Shown: positions 1-11,390, counted from the first letter of the stretch. The stretch is DNA of 64,000 nt from Rhinopithecus roxellana (GCF_007565055.1 NC_044561.1:30397483-30461482); one strand, 5' to 3'. A program made the numbers and translations. The notes: a model not told the origin generated them from the letters alone.

Positions 1-98
1 CTCAGATTGCGCCACTGCACTCCAGCCTAGGTGATAGAATGAGACTCTATCTCCAAAAAAGAAACAAAAAAAAACCACAGAAAATAAAAAACAAAATA
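1..98 (+). repeat. Alu, 3' end only (cut by window edge)
   Basis: The sequence opens inside the right monomer ('gccactgcactccagcct') and runs into an impure A-rich tail. The 5' part lies outside the window. Confidence 0.9.
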
Positions 99-639
99 GA
101 CATACAGTAAGTTGTGAGAATGTTTGAATATTTTCTGATTTGGAACCCCTGGGGGTTCCAAATAGTACTTCCCCTAAAGGGAAGACAAGGCAAGAGGAGG
201 ATGCTTTGAGTCCTAATTTTTCCATTCAGATGTTATACCTCTACTCCTATTCATTTCAAGCTGATGCTGCAAGTAAAACTAAACATTTTTACAAAGGAAA
301 GCAAAAAACTCCTCAACGTAAATTAGATTCCCTAAGACCTCAGTACAAGTCTTAGGAGGACATAAGAATACAATTAGTCAACAGCCCTTATGAGCAGATT
401 CGTCTCACTGATTGTGATCTAATCAGAGACAATTTGTGGACGGGATGGAGGTTATGGATTCTTGCATATGTGTACAGCCCCAATTGTCCCTAAGTGCTCT
501 AAAACATCTAATTCCTATAAATTATTTTCTGGTATGGCTCACAGGCAGCTCAGACTTCACATCTAAAATGTGAACCCTTAATCTTTTTCTAAAAGGTCAC
601 TCAACCTTCAATGTCTCACATCATGGTAAACACAACCCC
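99..639. other. Unassigned intergenic sequence
   Basis: No gene or nameable repeat seen. Short open frames here lack any recognisable motif. Confidence 0.5.
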
Positions 640-916
640 GAGTACAATGATGCTCATGTCAACAATACAACAGGCATCTCTGAAACCTTCCCCTACCTCC
701 AGTCCATCACCCACTTTCACCAATTGTAGCTCCTCTACACGGTGTAAAGCCATCCACTCCTACATTGCCCCTACTCTAATCCAGCTTCTATCATCTCTCA
801 CTTGGACTATCGCAATAACCTTCTAAATGGTTTCTTCATGTTCAGTTTTGTTCTTTCTAATTAATTTCTCCAAAATAGCCATAGCCATATTGTTTTGGTG
901 GTTGGTGTTTTCTCTG
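640..916 (+). repeat. L2 LINE remnant, part A
   Basis: The pyrimidine-rich text resembles the L2 3' region, including an equivalent of the 'ctggactactgcaatagcctcctaa' stretch near 800-825. It continues at 1219 after an Alu insertion, so this is one older L2 interrupted by a younger Alu. Confidence 0.6.
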
Positions 917-1218
917 TTTTTTTTTTTTTTTTTTTTTTTGGATACAGAGTCTTGCTGTCACTCAGGCTGGAGTGCAGTGCTGCGATCTCGGCTCACTGCA
1001 ACCATCGCCTCCCGGATTCAAGCGATTCTCCTGCCTCAGCCTCCTAAGTAGCTAGGATTACAAGCACATGCCACCACACCCAGCTAATTTTCATATTTTT
1101 AGTAGAGATGGGGTTTCACCATGTTGGTCAGGCTGGTCTCGAACTCCTGACCTCATGATCTGCCCACCTCGGCCTCCCAAAGTGCTGGGATTACAGGTAT
1201 GAACCACTGTGTGTAGCC
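917..1218 (-). repeat. Full-length Alu, minus strand
   Basis: A poly-T run is followed by the reverse complement of a dimeric Alu, ending in a degraded 'ggctgggcgcg' equivalent near 1218. Possible imperfect target-site duplication: 'ttttctctgtttt' on the left and 'cttttcttgtttt' on the right. Confidence 0.95.
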
Positions 1219-1715
1219 CTTTTCTTGTTTTTTAAGCAGACTTGAGTCTTGATTGTGTGAGTCCCATGCTGAAAATCTCTAACTGGCTTTGCATTGCTCT
1301 TGGGAGATTATTACATGGTTCACATTGTTTGCATATCTGGACCTTGTCTACATTTGCAATGTCATCTCAATTATCTCACTCTCCTCTGGCTTGGTCTTCC
1401 ACTTGCATTAGACCCAAACTATCTTTGCCTGCAGTGCCCTTACCCAGATGGTCTCTTGTGCCCAGAATTCTCTTTCTTTCACTCTTTGTTGAATTATCTG
1501 GCTAATTCCTACTCAAGTTTCAGGTTGCAGTTTAAATGTTGTTTTATCAGAGTGCCCTTCCTTCATTAGAGAACTCTTAGTTCAAGTTAAAATCATTTCT
1601 GTTTATACCCTATATTTTTTAACCATAGTTATACCTTAATTTTTAATAATATGTATTTTGGCAATTGCATGTTTAGTATTTATCATGCTCACTAAAATGT
1701 AAGCTCTGTGAAGAC
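1219..1715 (+). repeat. L2 LINE remnant, part B (3' end)
   Basis: This continues part A. It contains L2 3' landmarks such as the equivalents of 'cagagtgcccttcc' and 'actaaaatgtaagctctgtgaagac' (1693-1716), which match the 'tagactgtaagctcc' part of L2. Confidence 0.7.
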
Positions 1716-1759
1716 ATGGAATGGAGTCATGGTCAGAGGCTAAGTTTTAAAGTTGGGCA

Positions 1760-1995
1760 GGGGTCATTCAAAAATTGGTCTCTCACGTCATGCTAAGGAA
1801 TTTGGATCTTATTTTACAGGCGATAGAGAAATAATGAAAAATTTTAAGTAAGGTGGTGGCATGTATAGAGTTTGATCCTGCAAGGTTTTATGGTTCTTCA
1901 ATAGAAAATGAATCAGAATGTAGTAAGGACGGGCAGAGGCAAGGAGATTAGGTAAGACATTCTTGAAATGGTACAGGTGAGGCATGTCAAAGGGC
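1760..1995 (-). repeat. Probable L2 fragment, minus strand
   Basis: The text 'tttggatcttattttacaggcgatag' followed by 'ggcaaggagattagg...tggtacaggtgag' reads as the reverse complement of the L2 segment around 'ctccccattgcctacaggataaagtccaaa'. Divergent, so modest confidence. Confidence 0.45.
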
Positions 1996-2735
1996 AGAAC
2001 TAAGACACAGCATAGAACAGAAAACGTATTTAATCCATTTGAATAAGGTGTCAATCAATGGTTGGGTTCCCTGAGCATGAGACTCTGAGGCAGAGATTAG
2101 TGTGCATTATGTTTATTATGAGATCAACACCTTAGGAAAAGAAAGGAAGGAAGAGGACTGGCCATATAGAGAAGTTTAGTTGGGATGCCGGGCTAATGAA
2201 GGCCTTAGCTGACCACACAGTGAGCTCTGGAGCTAGAAGAGCCCCTGAATGTTAACCCCATGGGGCTAACAGGGCTAGCGGTCAGGACCATATTGATGAG
2301 TCACTGGATATGGGCTACATCTATGAATGGGGAATAATTTGAGTGACATGCCTATTTCCAGGTAATACCTGAATGGGGCTGAGAGCTGGGGGTGTTCTGC
2401 CCACAGCACTCTAAGCAGCTGAAAGAGACATCTAGGTGGAACATCACAGTGTCCACTCTAGGCATGTATTTATTAAAGAATAAGAGAGAAAAATTAGCTG
2501 AGAATGACAAACAGAAACAGGCCTGGAGTAAAGACAACAGATTCAGAACTTACAGCCTGACAGGAGGTAGGCAATGCTGTGCAGACATAGGTACCTTAGG
2601 GAGAGTGTGCTGAGTGAGAAGAGTACTGAGGTGTATCAGCAAGTCTGGAAGAAAACAAACAAAACAAACATGGCGAAGGGCACCTAGAGAAAGAAGAGAG
2701 AGAATGCGTATGCAGAGAAGTGGTAAGGACGATAA
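1996..2735. other. Unassigned intergenic sequence
   Basis: No exon-like or repeat structure that I can name. Open frames on both strands in 2350-2850 overlap each other and carry no domain. Confidence 0.45.
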
Positions 2736-2739
2736 TACA

Positions 2740-2880
2740 ACAAATACTAATGAGACAAATATTAACAAAAACTTTCCTGGGTGTTTGCTCAGGACCAGGT
2801 TCTTTGCACACATTCCATTTAATCTTCAAGGCAGCCCTGTGAGTTTGATGTTATGATTATCCTGATTTCATAGACCAGAC
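2740..2880 (-). repeat. MIR SINE remnant, minus strand
   Basis: 'ccatttaatcttcaaggcagccctgtgag...attatcctgatttcatagaccag' is the reverse-strand form of the MIR core and 3' part (consensus 'tttaatcctcacaacaaccctatgag...attttacagatgag'). Confidence 0.7.
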
Positions 2881-3301
2881 ACTTTTGGGAGGGTGGGGTT
2901 CAAAAACATGCATGAGATAGATGGCTAAGGCATCAAGACTAGACTGAACCAAGTCTCTCTTCAGAGCACACGCCCTTCACCTTCTCTCATTGGATGACAG
3001 TGGTTTGTTGTGACTTTTACTGAAACATCAATAAGCAGAAATATGGAAGTAAAGATAGTAGTTAGGATGTCCAAGAAGTCTGTAACATTTCTAGGAAGGT
3101 TTTCATGGGTCGCATGATGACTAAAGGCAGATTTCAATGTGTATAGCGGTGGGAAATGTGAGAGAGGGACCAAAAGATGTATAGAGACACATGGCAAGGA
3201 ATACAGATCTGGCAAGATGGAATTTTATTTTATTATTTTTATTTATTTCTATTTTATTTTTATAATTTCAACTTTTATTTTACAATAAAATAAAAGTTAC
3301 T
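2881..3301. other. Unassigned sequence with an AT-only tract
   Basis: Nothing gene-like. 3222-3297 is a low-complexity stretch of 'attttatttta' type repeats that can partly fold on itself ('acttttattttacaataaaataaaagt'). Confidence 0.5.
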
Positions 3302-3350
3302 ATAGAGGCTGAAGCAGGAGCATCGTTTGAACCCTGGAGGTGGAGGTTGC
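3302..3350 (+). repeat. Short Alu fragment
   Basis: About 50 bp match the middle of the Alu right monomer ('gaggctgaagcaggagcatcgtttgaacc'), ending at 'ggaggttgca'. No flanking Alu sequence is visible on either side. Confidence 0.65.
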
Positions 3351-3354
3351 ACAT

Positions 3355-3680
3355 GTGTAAGTCATTTACTGATGCTGAGATCTGGGTGTGAATGATCCCA
3401 TTGCCCAGATAGCGAGTATAGTACCCAATTATTGGCTTTTCAACCCTTATCTCCCTCTTCCCTTCCCTCTCTAGTAGTCCTCAGTGTCTGTTGCTGCCAT
3501 CTTTATCTCCAAGTGTCCCTGATGTTTACCTCTCACTTATAGGTGAGAACGTGCGAGATTTGGTTTCCTGTTTCTGTATTAATTCACTTAGTATAATGGC
3601 CTCTAGCTGCATCCATGTTGCTGTAAACGACAGGATATAATTATTTTGTATGGCTGCATAGTATTCCATGATGTATATAT
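3355..3680 (-). repeat. L1 3' region fragment, minus strand
   Basis: It contains the reverse strand of the L1 ORF2 end and 3' UTR: 'cttataggtgagaacgtgcg', 'ctagctgcatccatgttgct' and 'atggctgcatagtattccatg'. It is a heavily 5'-truncated L1. Confidence 0.85.
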
Positions 3681-3984
3681 TCCAAGACGGAGTTTTAAAA
3701 TAGAAGAAAATTGAGTATGTTTATTTTCTATGGGACACCTCAGAGAGAGGGAGAAGGTGTCAGCACAATGAAAGGAGGGGATGATCGATAGAGCAAGTCC
3801 CACTGAGGAGATAGAAGGGGATGAGATTCATAGAAAGGTTGGAGAGCAAAGCAGTATCTTCCCCTAAATACAAACGAGAGAAGCTTAAAATGTTTTTAAC
3901 AATCGGCTTTGTCTGTGAGAGGCAAAGACAAAGAACTCCTACGTTATTTATGTTTTTCAGGTTATTCATTTCTTGGGCGTTGGG
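3681..3984. other. Unassigned sequence
   Basis: Purine-rich, with no recognisable repeat or coding motif. Confidence 0.4.
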
Positions 3985-4262
3985 AATAGGGTCTCATTCT
4001 GTTGCCCAGGCTGGAGTGCAGTAAAGCAATCACAGCTCACTGCAGTTTTGACCTCCCAGGTTCAAGTAATCCTCCCACTTCAGCCTCCCGAGTAGCTGAG
4101 ACTGCAGGCATTTGCCACCACATCCAGCTAATTTTTATTTTTTTGTAGAAACACAGTGTCACTATTTGCCTAGGCTGGCCTCAAACTCCTGGGCTCAAAA
4201 AATCCTCCTGCCTCAGCCTCCCAAAGTGTTGTGATAATAGATGGAAACCACTATACCCAGCC
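3985..4262 (-). repeat. Old Alu (AluJ-like), minus strand
   Basis: Diverged dimeric Alu in reverse orientation, from 'gggtctcattctgttgccc' to 'accactatacccagcc'. The many substitutions suggest an early Alu subfamily. Confidence 0.9.
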
Positions 4263-5085
4263 TCAGATTTTTATATTTAAACAAACATATGTTCTCACTT
4301 ATAATACAGACAATATGCTCTAGCTGATGAGAAAGCAAATAATTGGAAAAAAATGTTGGAAACTTCCGGGACAAAATGAGCATAGCAATACATCTGAGAT
4401 AAAATGAGGAAGAGGAACTAGAATGAGGAAGAGGACCCAGAAGTAACAAGTCAGAGTAATGCTGGAAAATCCTGTCAGGGAGGGAATGGTTAAGCCTATG
4501 TCTCAGTAACCGTAAACAAAGGGCCAAGGAAACCCTTCATCCAATCTGGTGTTGGGAAACTGTTAACAACACAGAAGTCATCTGTTTGCTCAATGATTCA
4601 CATTCCTTAGAGAAGGAGTTCTCAGACCAATCATCTTGAAAACTCAATGGGTTTCACATTCATGAAGTCAGTGAATGGACTCTAAATCTGGTTGTCATTG
4701 GACCACCCATTAAATCTTTGGCCTGTAACTGATTGAGATGGAGGACATTTTGCAAACTGTGATGTCTCCCACCTGGAGTGTGGTTGGCGTGCTTGCTTTG
4801 GAGTCATTTTCATCCTTACAATAGATCCCTTGCCAGTGGGATGTAAAAGGAAAAGGAAAAAGGTCCACTTTTCCCACACGAAGCCCCCCCACTGCCTCTA
4901 GGGACTGGCAGGAAAGTGGCAGTCAAAAGTTACAACTTGACTCAAAGTTTGAGATAATCTCAACTGAATTTTTCTTCCTTTGAAAACCGTTTGAAAAACT
5001 GTAGAAAGGATAGTGTCACATTTCCACTAGGTTTAGTCCCACTTACATGAAAAGATTCAAAAAGGGATCTCTCCTTCCTATTTTT
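4263..5085. other. Unassigned sequence upstream of CLDN17
   Basis: No gene or nameable repeat. Open frames near 4213-4527 and 4682-4892 on the minus strand overlap repeats or lack motifs. Confidence 0.45.
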
Positions 5086-5089
5086 GAAT

Positions 5090-5270
5090 CAGACTAGGCA
5101 GAGAAAATAAGCATAGTGAGTTACAGACCTGGGCTTGCTCCTGGATCAGTTGCCACATGGCTTGTCTCAGCCAAACACTTTGCACACCTTCCGTTCATCT
5201 GGCAAATAAGGGTGTTAAGTTTGATGGCCTTGAAGATAACTTCCAGCACTAAAATGTTCTCTAGCATCTA
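5090..5270 (+). repeat. Probable MIR SINE remnant
   Basis: A MIR-like order is visible: 'gacctgggcttgctcctgga' (compare 'tgcctgggttcgaatcc'), then 'ttccgttcatctggcaaataagggtg' (compare 'tttcctcatctgtaaaatgggg'). Confidence 0.5.
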
Positions 5271-6214
5271 AATTTCAGGTGACTGCATAGCCAATTTCAA
5301 GGGCCACTTTTATATTGTTTCATAAAAATGAAAGGTACGTGTTTGGCCTTAATAGATGTGATATATTTCAAGCTGCCATTGAAGAAACACTGAATGAAAG
5401 TTTCCATACTAAACATTACTTAACAGAGAGAGAGGTGTTACTTAACAGTTAAAGTAATAATTAACAGTTCATTCAAATTAATTATAAGGAATACTTCTCT
5501 GTTTTTTTCTTTTCTGGATCTTAAGAATAAACTATGAAATGTGAATTTCTTGCTTAGGGCTCCTCCTAAATATCAATAGTTTTCATGTGTCTTGAAACTA
5601 ATACCTAAACATTTCTCCATATCGAGGTATTTTTATTAAAGCCAGAATTGATTACCATCTTAAGGAAAAGTGGCTTACACTAGAATAAAGTAATAGTTTA
5701 AAGTCCAAAATGTTTTTTAATTACTCTCCAATAAACTGACAAGGTTTTGGCATTGTCTTCAGCTGTGCCTTAACACATATATTTATACTTTTATATCAGA
5801 GTGATTTTTTTACACAGGAAGTTTCAGCTCTGTAATTAGCAATTCACAATGGAAACTTTGACACTTAATTACAGCATTGCTAAGACAATAATAATGTGAG
5901 AAATCCTAAAGCTGAATGCAGTATTTCTTGACACACCCCTAGCTACCTTCTTATTGGCTGGGAGACAATCATATATGACTAGTAAATAATCCATAGAGAA
6001 ATGAATGTGTATGAAAAAAGGCAACATGCATTTACAACAGGTACTTCTAGTTAGGCCAAGTTCAGTCACAGCCACTGATTTGGACTAAAATGATATGGGC
6101 AGCAGCCAAGGAGAACATCATCAAAGACTTCTCTAGACTCAAGAGCCTTCCACGTTCTACATCTTGAGCATCTTCTACCACTCTGAATTGGACTAGTCTT
6201 CAAAGTAAAAGACA
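5271..6214 (+). other. CLDN17 5' flank; contains the unresolved promoter and 5' UTR
   Basis: AT-rich and free of recognisable Alu or L1 sequence for about 0.9 kb before the start codon. The promoter and transcription start must lie here if the gene is single-exon, as it is in human. I cannot place the start site from sequence: no convincing TATA box at a sensible spacing and no CpG island is seen. Confidence 0.45.
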
Positions 6215-6889
6215 ATGGCATTTTATCCCTTGCAAATTGCTGGGCTGGTTCTTGGGTTCCTTGGCATGGTGGGGACTCTTGCCACAACGCTTCTGCCTCA
6301 GTGGAGACTATCCGCTTTTGTTGGCAGCAACATTATTGTCTTTGAGAGGCTCTGGGAAGGGCTCTGGATGAACTGCATCCGACAAGCCAGGGTCCGGTTG
6401 CAATGCAAGTTCTATAGTTCATTGTTGGCTCTTCCGCCTGTCCTGGAAACAGCCCGGGCACTTATGTGTGTGGCTGTTGCTCTTTCCTTGATCGCCCTAC
6501 TTATTGGCATCTGTGGCATGAAGCAGGTCCAGTGCACAGGCTCTAATGAGAGGGCCAAAGCATACCTTCTGGGAACTTCAGGAGTCCTCTTCATCCTGAC
6601 GGGCATCTTCGTTCTGATTCCAGTGAGCTGGACAGCCAATATAATCATCAGAGATTTCTACAACCCAGCTGTCCACATAGGTCAGAAACGAGAGCTGGGA
6701 GTAGCACTTTTCCTTGGCTGGGCAAGCGCTGCTGTCCTCTTCATTGGAGGGGGTCTGCTTTGTGGATTTTGCTGCTGCAACAGAAAGAAGCAAAGGTACA
6801 GATATCCAGTGCCTGGCCACTGTGTGCCACACACAGATAAGCGAAGAAACGTGACAATGCCTAGTAATACCTCCACCAGTTATGTCTAA
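6215..6889 (+). CDS. CLDN17: Claudin-17, tight-junction channel protein (single coding exon)
   Basis: A complete 224-residue claudin, the usual length for claudin-17. It is a four-pass membrane protein that seals or conducts ions between epithelial cells. Visible: TM1 about 8-27; the claudin signature in loop 1 (W30, G49-L50-W51, C54, C64, with R81 before TM2); TM2 about 82-102; TM3 about 118-138; loop 2 about 139-160; TM4 about 164-184. A CCC cluster (186-188) follows TM4, a likely palmitoylation site, and the tail ends in SYV, a PDZ ligand for ZO proteins. K65 is present. Published work on claudin-17 links this lysine to anion selectivity. The start is the first in-frame ATG with a good Kozak context (A at -3, G at +4). 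No frameshift, stop or intron is needed. Claudin-8 is the closest relative, but the overall sequence matches my recollection of claudin-17. Identification is by recognition, not by a search. Confidence 0.96.
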   Translation: MAFYPLQIAGLVLGFLGMVGTLATTLLPQWRLSAFVGSNIIVFERLWEGLWMNCIRQARVRLQCKFYSSLLALPPVLETARALMCVAVALSLIALLIGICGMKQVQCTGSNERAKAYLLGTSGVLFILTGIFVLIPVSWTANIIIRDFYNPAVHIGQKRELGVALFLGWASAAVLFIGGGLLCGFCCCNRKKQRYRYPVPGHCVPHTDKRRNVTMPSNTSTSYV

Positions 6890-7260
6890 TGCCTGCTTTT
6901 GGCTCCAAGTGTGGACTATGGTCAATGTTTGTTATAAAGTCCTGCTAGAAACTGTAAGTATGTGAGGCAGGAGAACTTGCTTTATATCTAGATTTAAATT
7001 GATATGAAAGTTTCAATTTGTTACTGGTAGGAAAGAAAATGACTTACTTGGACATTCTGACTTCAGGTGTATTAAATGCATTTACTATTGTTGGACTCAA
7101 TTGCTGTTCCAATGTTCAGATTCTAAATGCAAGTATACCCATAATCACTATCAAGTGTACAATGATGGACTACTAGTTTTTGACTATCATATTTTATCTG
7201 ATAACAATCAAAATTTGAAATCGATATTCTATAACAATAAAACATATACCTGTTCTAAAA
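6890..7260 (+). other. CLDN17: CLDN17 3' UTR (inferred)
   Basis: AT-rich sequence after the stop codon, with no repeat interruption, runs to the first canonical poly(A) signal. The end point is inferred from that signal. Longer transcripts using a later AATAAA at 8121-8126 are possible. Confidence 0.6.
7236..7241 (+). promoter_or_regulatory. CLDN17: Poly(A) signal AATAAA, probably for CLDN17
   Basis: First canonical hexamer downstream, about 350 nt after the stop codon. T-rich sequence follows within about 40 nt, as expected of a cleavage region. Confidence 0.6.
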
Positions 7261-9285
7261 TGTAAGCTATTATTTTTCCTCTACATTGTTTCTTGTACTA
7301 CACACTAACAACTAAATGATGACCTTTTTCAAAAGATTATCATGGAAAATTGTAGATATCAAACAATAGTTTTTAGTTGAAAATGTCAAAATATGAAAAT
7401 GTCCATCTAATGAAAGACTTTGTTCCTTTAGGAACTCACACAATTAAAATTAGACACTTCAGTGAAAAGGGAGCTCTGATTTATCTTAGGACAATTAAGA
7501 AGACAGATTTTAAGGTCTCTAATTCATACAGTTAAACTTGCCTAGAATTACTGTTTAAAGGAAAATAATTTATAAATGAAAAATAATATTTTTCATAGCC
7601 TATCATCTGTACTTCAAGCAAACAGAAGCATCTATCTTGATAAGACACATCAGTGGAAGGCTATTAACACTCAATTCTTATCTAGAGGTTATATGGTCCC
7701 AATTAGAGAATTGCAGCTGGGGCATTGAAAGGAATGGTTTCTATTCTTTGTTTTATTCTTTAGTCACTGCACAGGTACAAACACGCTAAGCAATTCGAAG
7801 AATTAAGGTTATGATTCAGACAAGTAGTCAGGCTAAGATAAATACCTTTTTTGTATTCTCTATTAAACAAATAGGTATGGTGAAAGTATTTTTGTTTTGC
7901 TTGAATTACATGCACGATTTTCTCAATACTTCATTTCCCATGTGTACATATCAATATCAGGGTTAAAAGTGTGGTGGGTCATGTGGGGTAAGAGTGAGTG
8001 GGGAGTGTTTATGAGGCAAGACCACCTGTATGGGTTGCTTCTGAATAGCTTTTACATCTTGTGAATCAATCAATTTTTATATGTTCAGTTTTAACTCTTC
8101 AAATATTGTGCTTATTTTGTAATAAAAATGTATTTAACTTTGAGTATATAATTGCAATGAGAAGCCTGAATTTGCTCACCAAATATTTATTGCATCTTCA
8201 TCCTTATTATAATGAAATAAAATAGATTACAATGATGTTGATATATTTAGCTGTGGGGTCAATTAGAATAAATTTCTGTCCTCACAAGATCACCTAGTAA
8301 CTCTGAAACGTTAAATCAGGGATAACTCAAGCCTGGATGTTAATATCCAACCTTCACTCCATTCTACAAAGCACCAGCAAGATGTCAGTAGGTGAAGCCC
8401 CTGGTAATATAAAACTGTATTTAAAACACTGGTAATATTAAATGATAAGATCACACATGTATAAATATCTTCAAAGATTAGCAATAAAAATAAGAAAAAC
8501 AGTGATTAAGATGAATTTTTCCTAAGATTAATTTTTTTAAATCAGACTTGATTCAGAAAGGCCTAATATTGGGTATGTTGGAAAAGAGTCATTTTTCTTT
8601 TACAGTCAAATAAGTAAGCCATCTAGACAAACAAGATATATACCTAAAAGTTGTCATAGAATCATTTTTCTTACCTTTTTGCTTACCTAGAAGTAATTAG
8701 CTTTACAATAATGGATTCCTCAGCCTAAATGGGGAAGTATGTTATTCTGCTAGCCAGTAGGTCAAAGAGTAAAAAGGTGTAACACTTGGTGCAATTATAA
8801 GATAGTATTAGCTATTGAATATGTGACAACATTTCAGGAACTAAGTGTTTCGTTGCTTGCCCTTCCATTAATCAATGTGTAGCTTTAGAAAGATTATTTG
8901 TCCCTGCTCCATTCTGCTGTAGTATTTTTCCAATTACACCAAAAATAAATTTTACTAATTTTCCATGAATTTAAAGATGCATTAAGAGTGCATATTTCCT
9001 ACTACAAACCCAAGCGTGCACGAAATTTATCTTTATTTTCTGAAATATAATTGAAGTTCCACTTCTTGAGTACTTCCTCACATATTATACAGTTGTTAGG
9101 ATCTTATACAGGGCTAAACAGTGTTCCATGGTGGTTTCTGGGATCAGTCCATGACCATCAGTCCCTGCAGGTGTCTGAGAAGATGTCTATTTTATCTGCC
9201 CACAGAGTCTTTGTGGGCTTCTTAGCTCTGTCGATTCTGTCATACTTGGCCATTAATTTTTTTGATTCTTGTTCTGGGCTGCTTG
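7261..9285. other. Repeat-poor, AT-rich sequence downstream of CLDN17
   Basis: About 2 kb in which I recognise no Alu, L1, LTR or coding exon. A second AATAAA lies at 8121-8126. The absence of young repeats so near a gene makes this a reasonable place to test for conserved non-coding sequence. Confidence 0.45.
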
Positions 9286-9289
9286 AATC

Positions 9290-9400
9290 AGTAGATTTCA
9301 CCCCTGGTGGTATGTTAGAATCGCTTAGGGAACTTTGAAAAATGCCAGTATAGCTGGTGTTGAGATGATCTATGGTACCATTTTCCAGAGTCATATCCAG
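9290..9400 (+). repeat. Possible MER5-like hAT MITE fragment
   Basis: 'tgttagaatcgcttagggaactttgaaaaatgcc' resembles the MER5A motif around 'cattagaatcacctggggagctttaaaaaatac'. Short and diverged. Confidence 0.4.
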
Positions 9401-9794
9401 GAACCTGACCTGCTGACCTGGTTACCAGCTATCCACAAGCAGTGGTAGAGAAAATGGCTACTTCCCAATAAAATGTTTTTAATGTCACCTCTGTAACCCT
9501 TCTTCTTTTCCCCACTGTCAAAAACCTTGTACAGTTTCATAGAGGTTTTCAGAAGCAAAATGCATAGGCTGCTTTTGCCTTCCATTTTTCTACATACTCA
9601 GTGAAAAGCTTTGCTGACCACCTTCTGGAATGGGGACCAGGCAAAGGGGGAAAATATAAGGAGGGGAAATAGTTAACGTCACAAAATATTATTTAATCAC
9701 ACATGGTTGAAGATGTTTTAAGAGAGTGTAGTTTACAAATTTAATTAAATGCACACCAATAATATTTTTCATTTGTAAAAATTTTGGTATATTT
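9401..9794. other. Unassigned sequence
   Basis: Nothing recognisable. Confidence 0.4.
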
Positions 9795-9970
9795 AAAAGC
9801 ATTTTGTTAAACTGTTTGATCTTTGTAACCACTGTGTGCTGTAGAAAGTATAGATATTGTTATCAAAACATGCCCAGTAAAAGAACTGAGACATACAAGG
9901 TTATCTGACTGGGCCAAAGTCACATAGCTAACATGCAGAAATCAAGAATTCAACAACAGGACTAAGTTGT
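9795..9970 (-). repeat. MIR SINE remnant, minus strand
   Basis: The order of 'actgagacatacaaggttatctgactgggccaaagtcacatagctaacatgcagaaatcaagaattc' follows the reverse strand of MIR ('actgaggcacagagaggttaagtaacttgcccaaggtcacacagctagtaag'). Confidence 0.75.
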
Positions 9971-10019
9971 TATTTAATAATAATTTGAGGAATGATCAAA
10001 AAACAGTATACATAGAGTA

Positions 10020-10745
10020 CAGTGATTTGAGGGTTTAACTACTATGCATCCCCTCTTCCCCCAGAGAGGAGATGAAACTATGAAATTCAGAAATGTAAAG
10101 GCAGTTATTGAGTTTTAAGTATGAAAAGCACAGATTCTTAGGAGATCGTGGGCCAAGAATAACATGGTTATTTTTAAGATTAAGAGTATAAAATGATTTC
10201 CTTGGATGAAGGTATAATAGTAAGGAGCAGAGTTTAGAGGGTCTAGATATCAGTGTGTCCCCGGGAGGAGCCTGGTGGCCACTCCCTAATCCAGTTCCTG
10301 GGAACTGGGGCATAGGGGAATAGTAAACTCTCAGACGGGTTCGAGAATCCAAGGGCAGAAACGAACTGTGTCCTGACTCAGGTGGAGCTGAGGATGTCGA
10401 CAAAGTATTCCCTGTGACCTCACAGTGCTGGAGGATAAGGGACATCTCTGTGATGCACTTAGTCTGACAGCCTAAAAGATAATCTGGCCAAGGTCCCCAC
10501 AACTGGAACACCATGGGAGCAGGAGAACATTTCCTACCCACCCGAGAGGGGCACAGAGTATGCCAGACCCAAAAATGTCTAGTGACTGGGACTAAGTGAG
10601 ACACAACAGTCATGCGCATGGACATGCGGCTGGCCCATCCATGCCTGTGTGCCTCCAGATCCACTCCTTCACTCCTCTGTCTAATCTGTATCCTGTGGAG
10701 CTTGATGCTCACTGCTGAGCAGTGTGTGGCAAGAGCTTGAGGTAA
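10020..10745. other. Unassigned, comparatively GC-rich block with a long minus-strand open frame
   Basis: The region is more GC-rich than its neighbours, and minus-strand 10712-10035 stays open for 225 codons. The predicted protein has no signal peptide, membrane segment, domain or repeat that I recognise, and its composition (rich in S, L, H and R) looks like chance translation. An old LTR or other repeat of a family I cannot name is the likelier explanation. I do not call it a gene. Confidence 0.35.
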
Positions 10746-10959
10746 GAGTGGTCCTCCCTAGGTACAGGCAATAGGAGGCGGCTCTCTCTGTAAATAATAG
10801 AAAAGCAATAATAAAACCTACTAAATAGTGGGTCTGTTCTTTATTATCTTCACATGCTGACCTTTCTAATTAATGTTAGTGATAAAGCACTCGATCAAAA
10901 CAAGTGAAAAATGTAATTTCTTGAGGTAAGTTCCCAAACAATCATTGTGATTACTCTTC

Positions 10960-11390
10960 GGAGAGGTAGGTAGTATTACGGACTTAAGTGTGCCTTCCTC
11001 CCCCATTTATATGTTAAAGATCTCACCCCTGCATAAATGAAACTGCAACTGTATTTGGAGATAGGGTCTTTATAGAGGTAATTAGGTTAAAATAAAATTT
11101 TTAAGGTAGGATATTAGATATGACTGGTGTTATTATGAAAACATGAGGAAATTTGGACATAGACAGGTACAGAGAAAGGTGATGTGGAGACACATAGTGA
11201 GAACATAGTCATCTGTAGGCCAGAGAAAAAGGCTTGGAACAGCTTCTTCCCTCACAACCTTCAGAAGGAACTAACCCTGCAGACACTTTGATCTCAGAAT
11301 TCTAACCTCTAGCACGGTGAGACTATAAATTTCTGTTGCTTTAAGCCATATAGTTTGTGATATGGGAGCCCTAGCAAAGTAAGATAGACT
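10960..11390 (+). repeat. MLT1-like MaLR solo LTR
   Basis: Ordered matches to a MaLR-type LTR: 'tatttggagatagggtctttatagaggtaatta', 'atatgactggtgttattatgaa', 'ctataaatttctgttgctttaagcc' and a terminal 'gggagccctagcaaa'. The subfamily is not certain. Confidence 0.65.

Noticed and set aside
6412..6925. Minus-strand frames of 64-115 codons opposite CLDN17
   Set aside because: Antisense shadows of the claudin frame with no recognisable domain.
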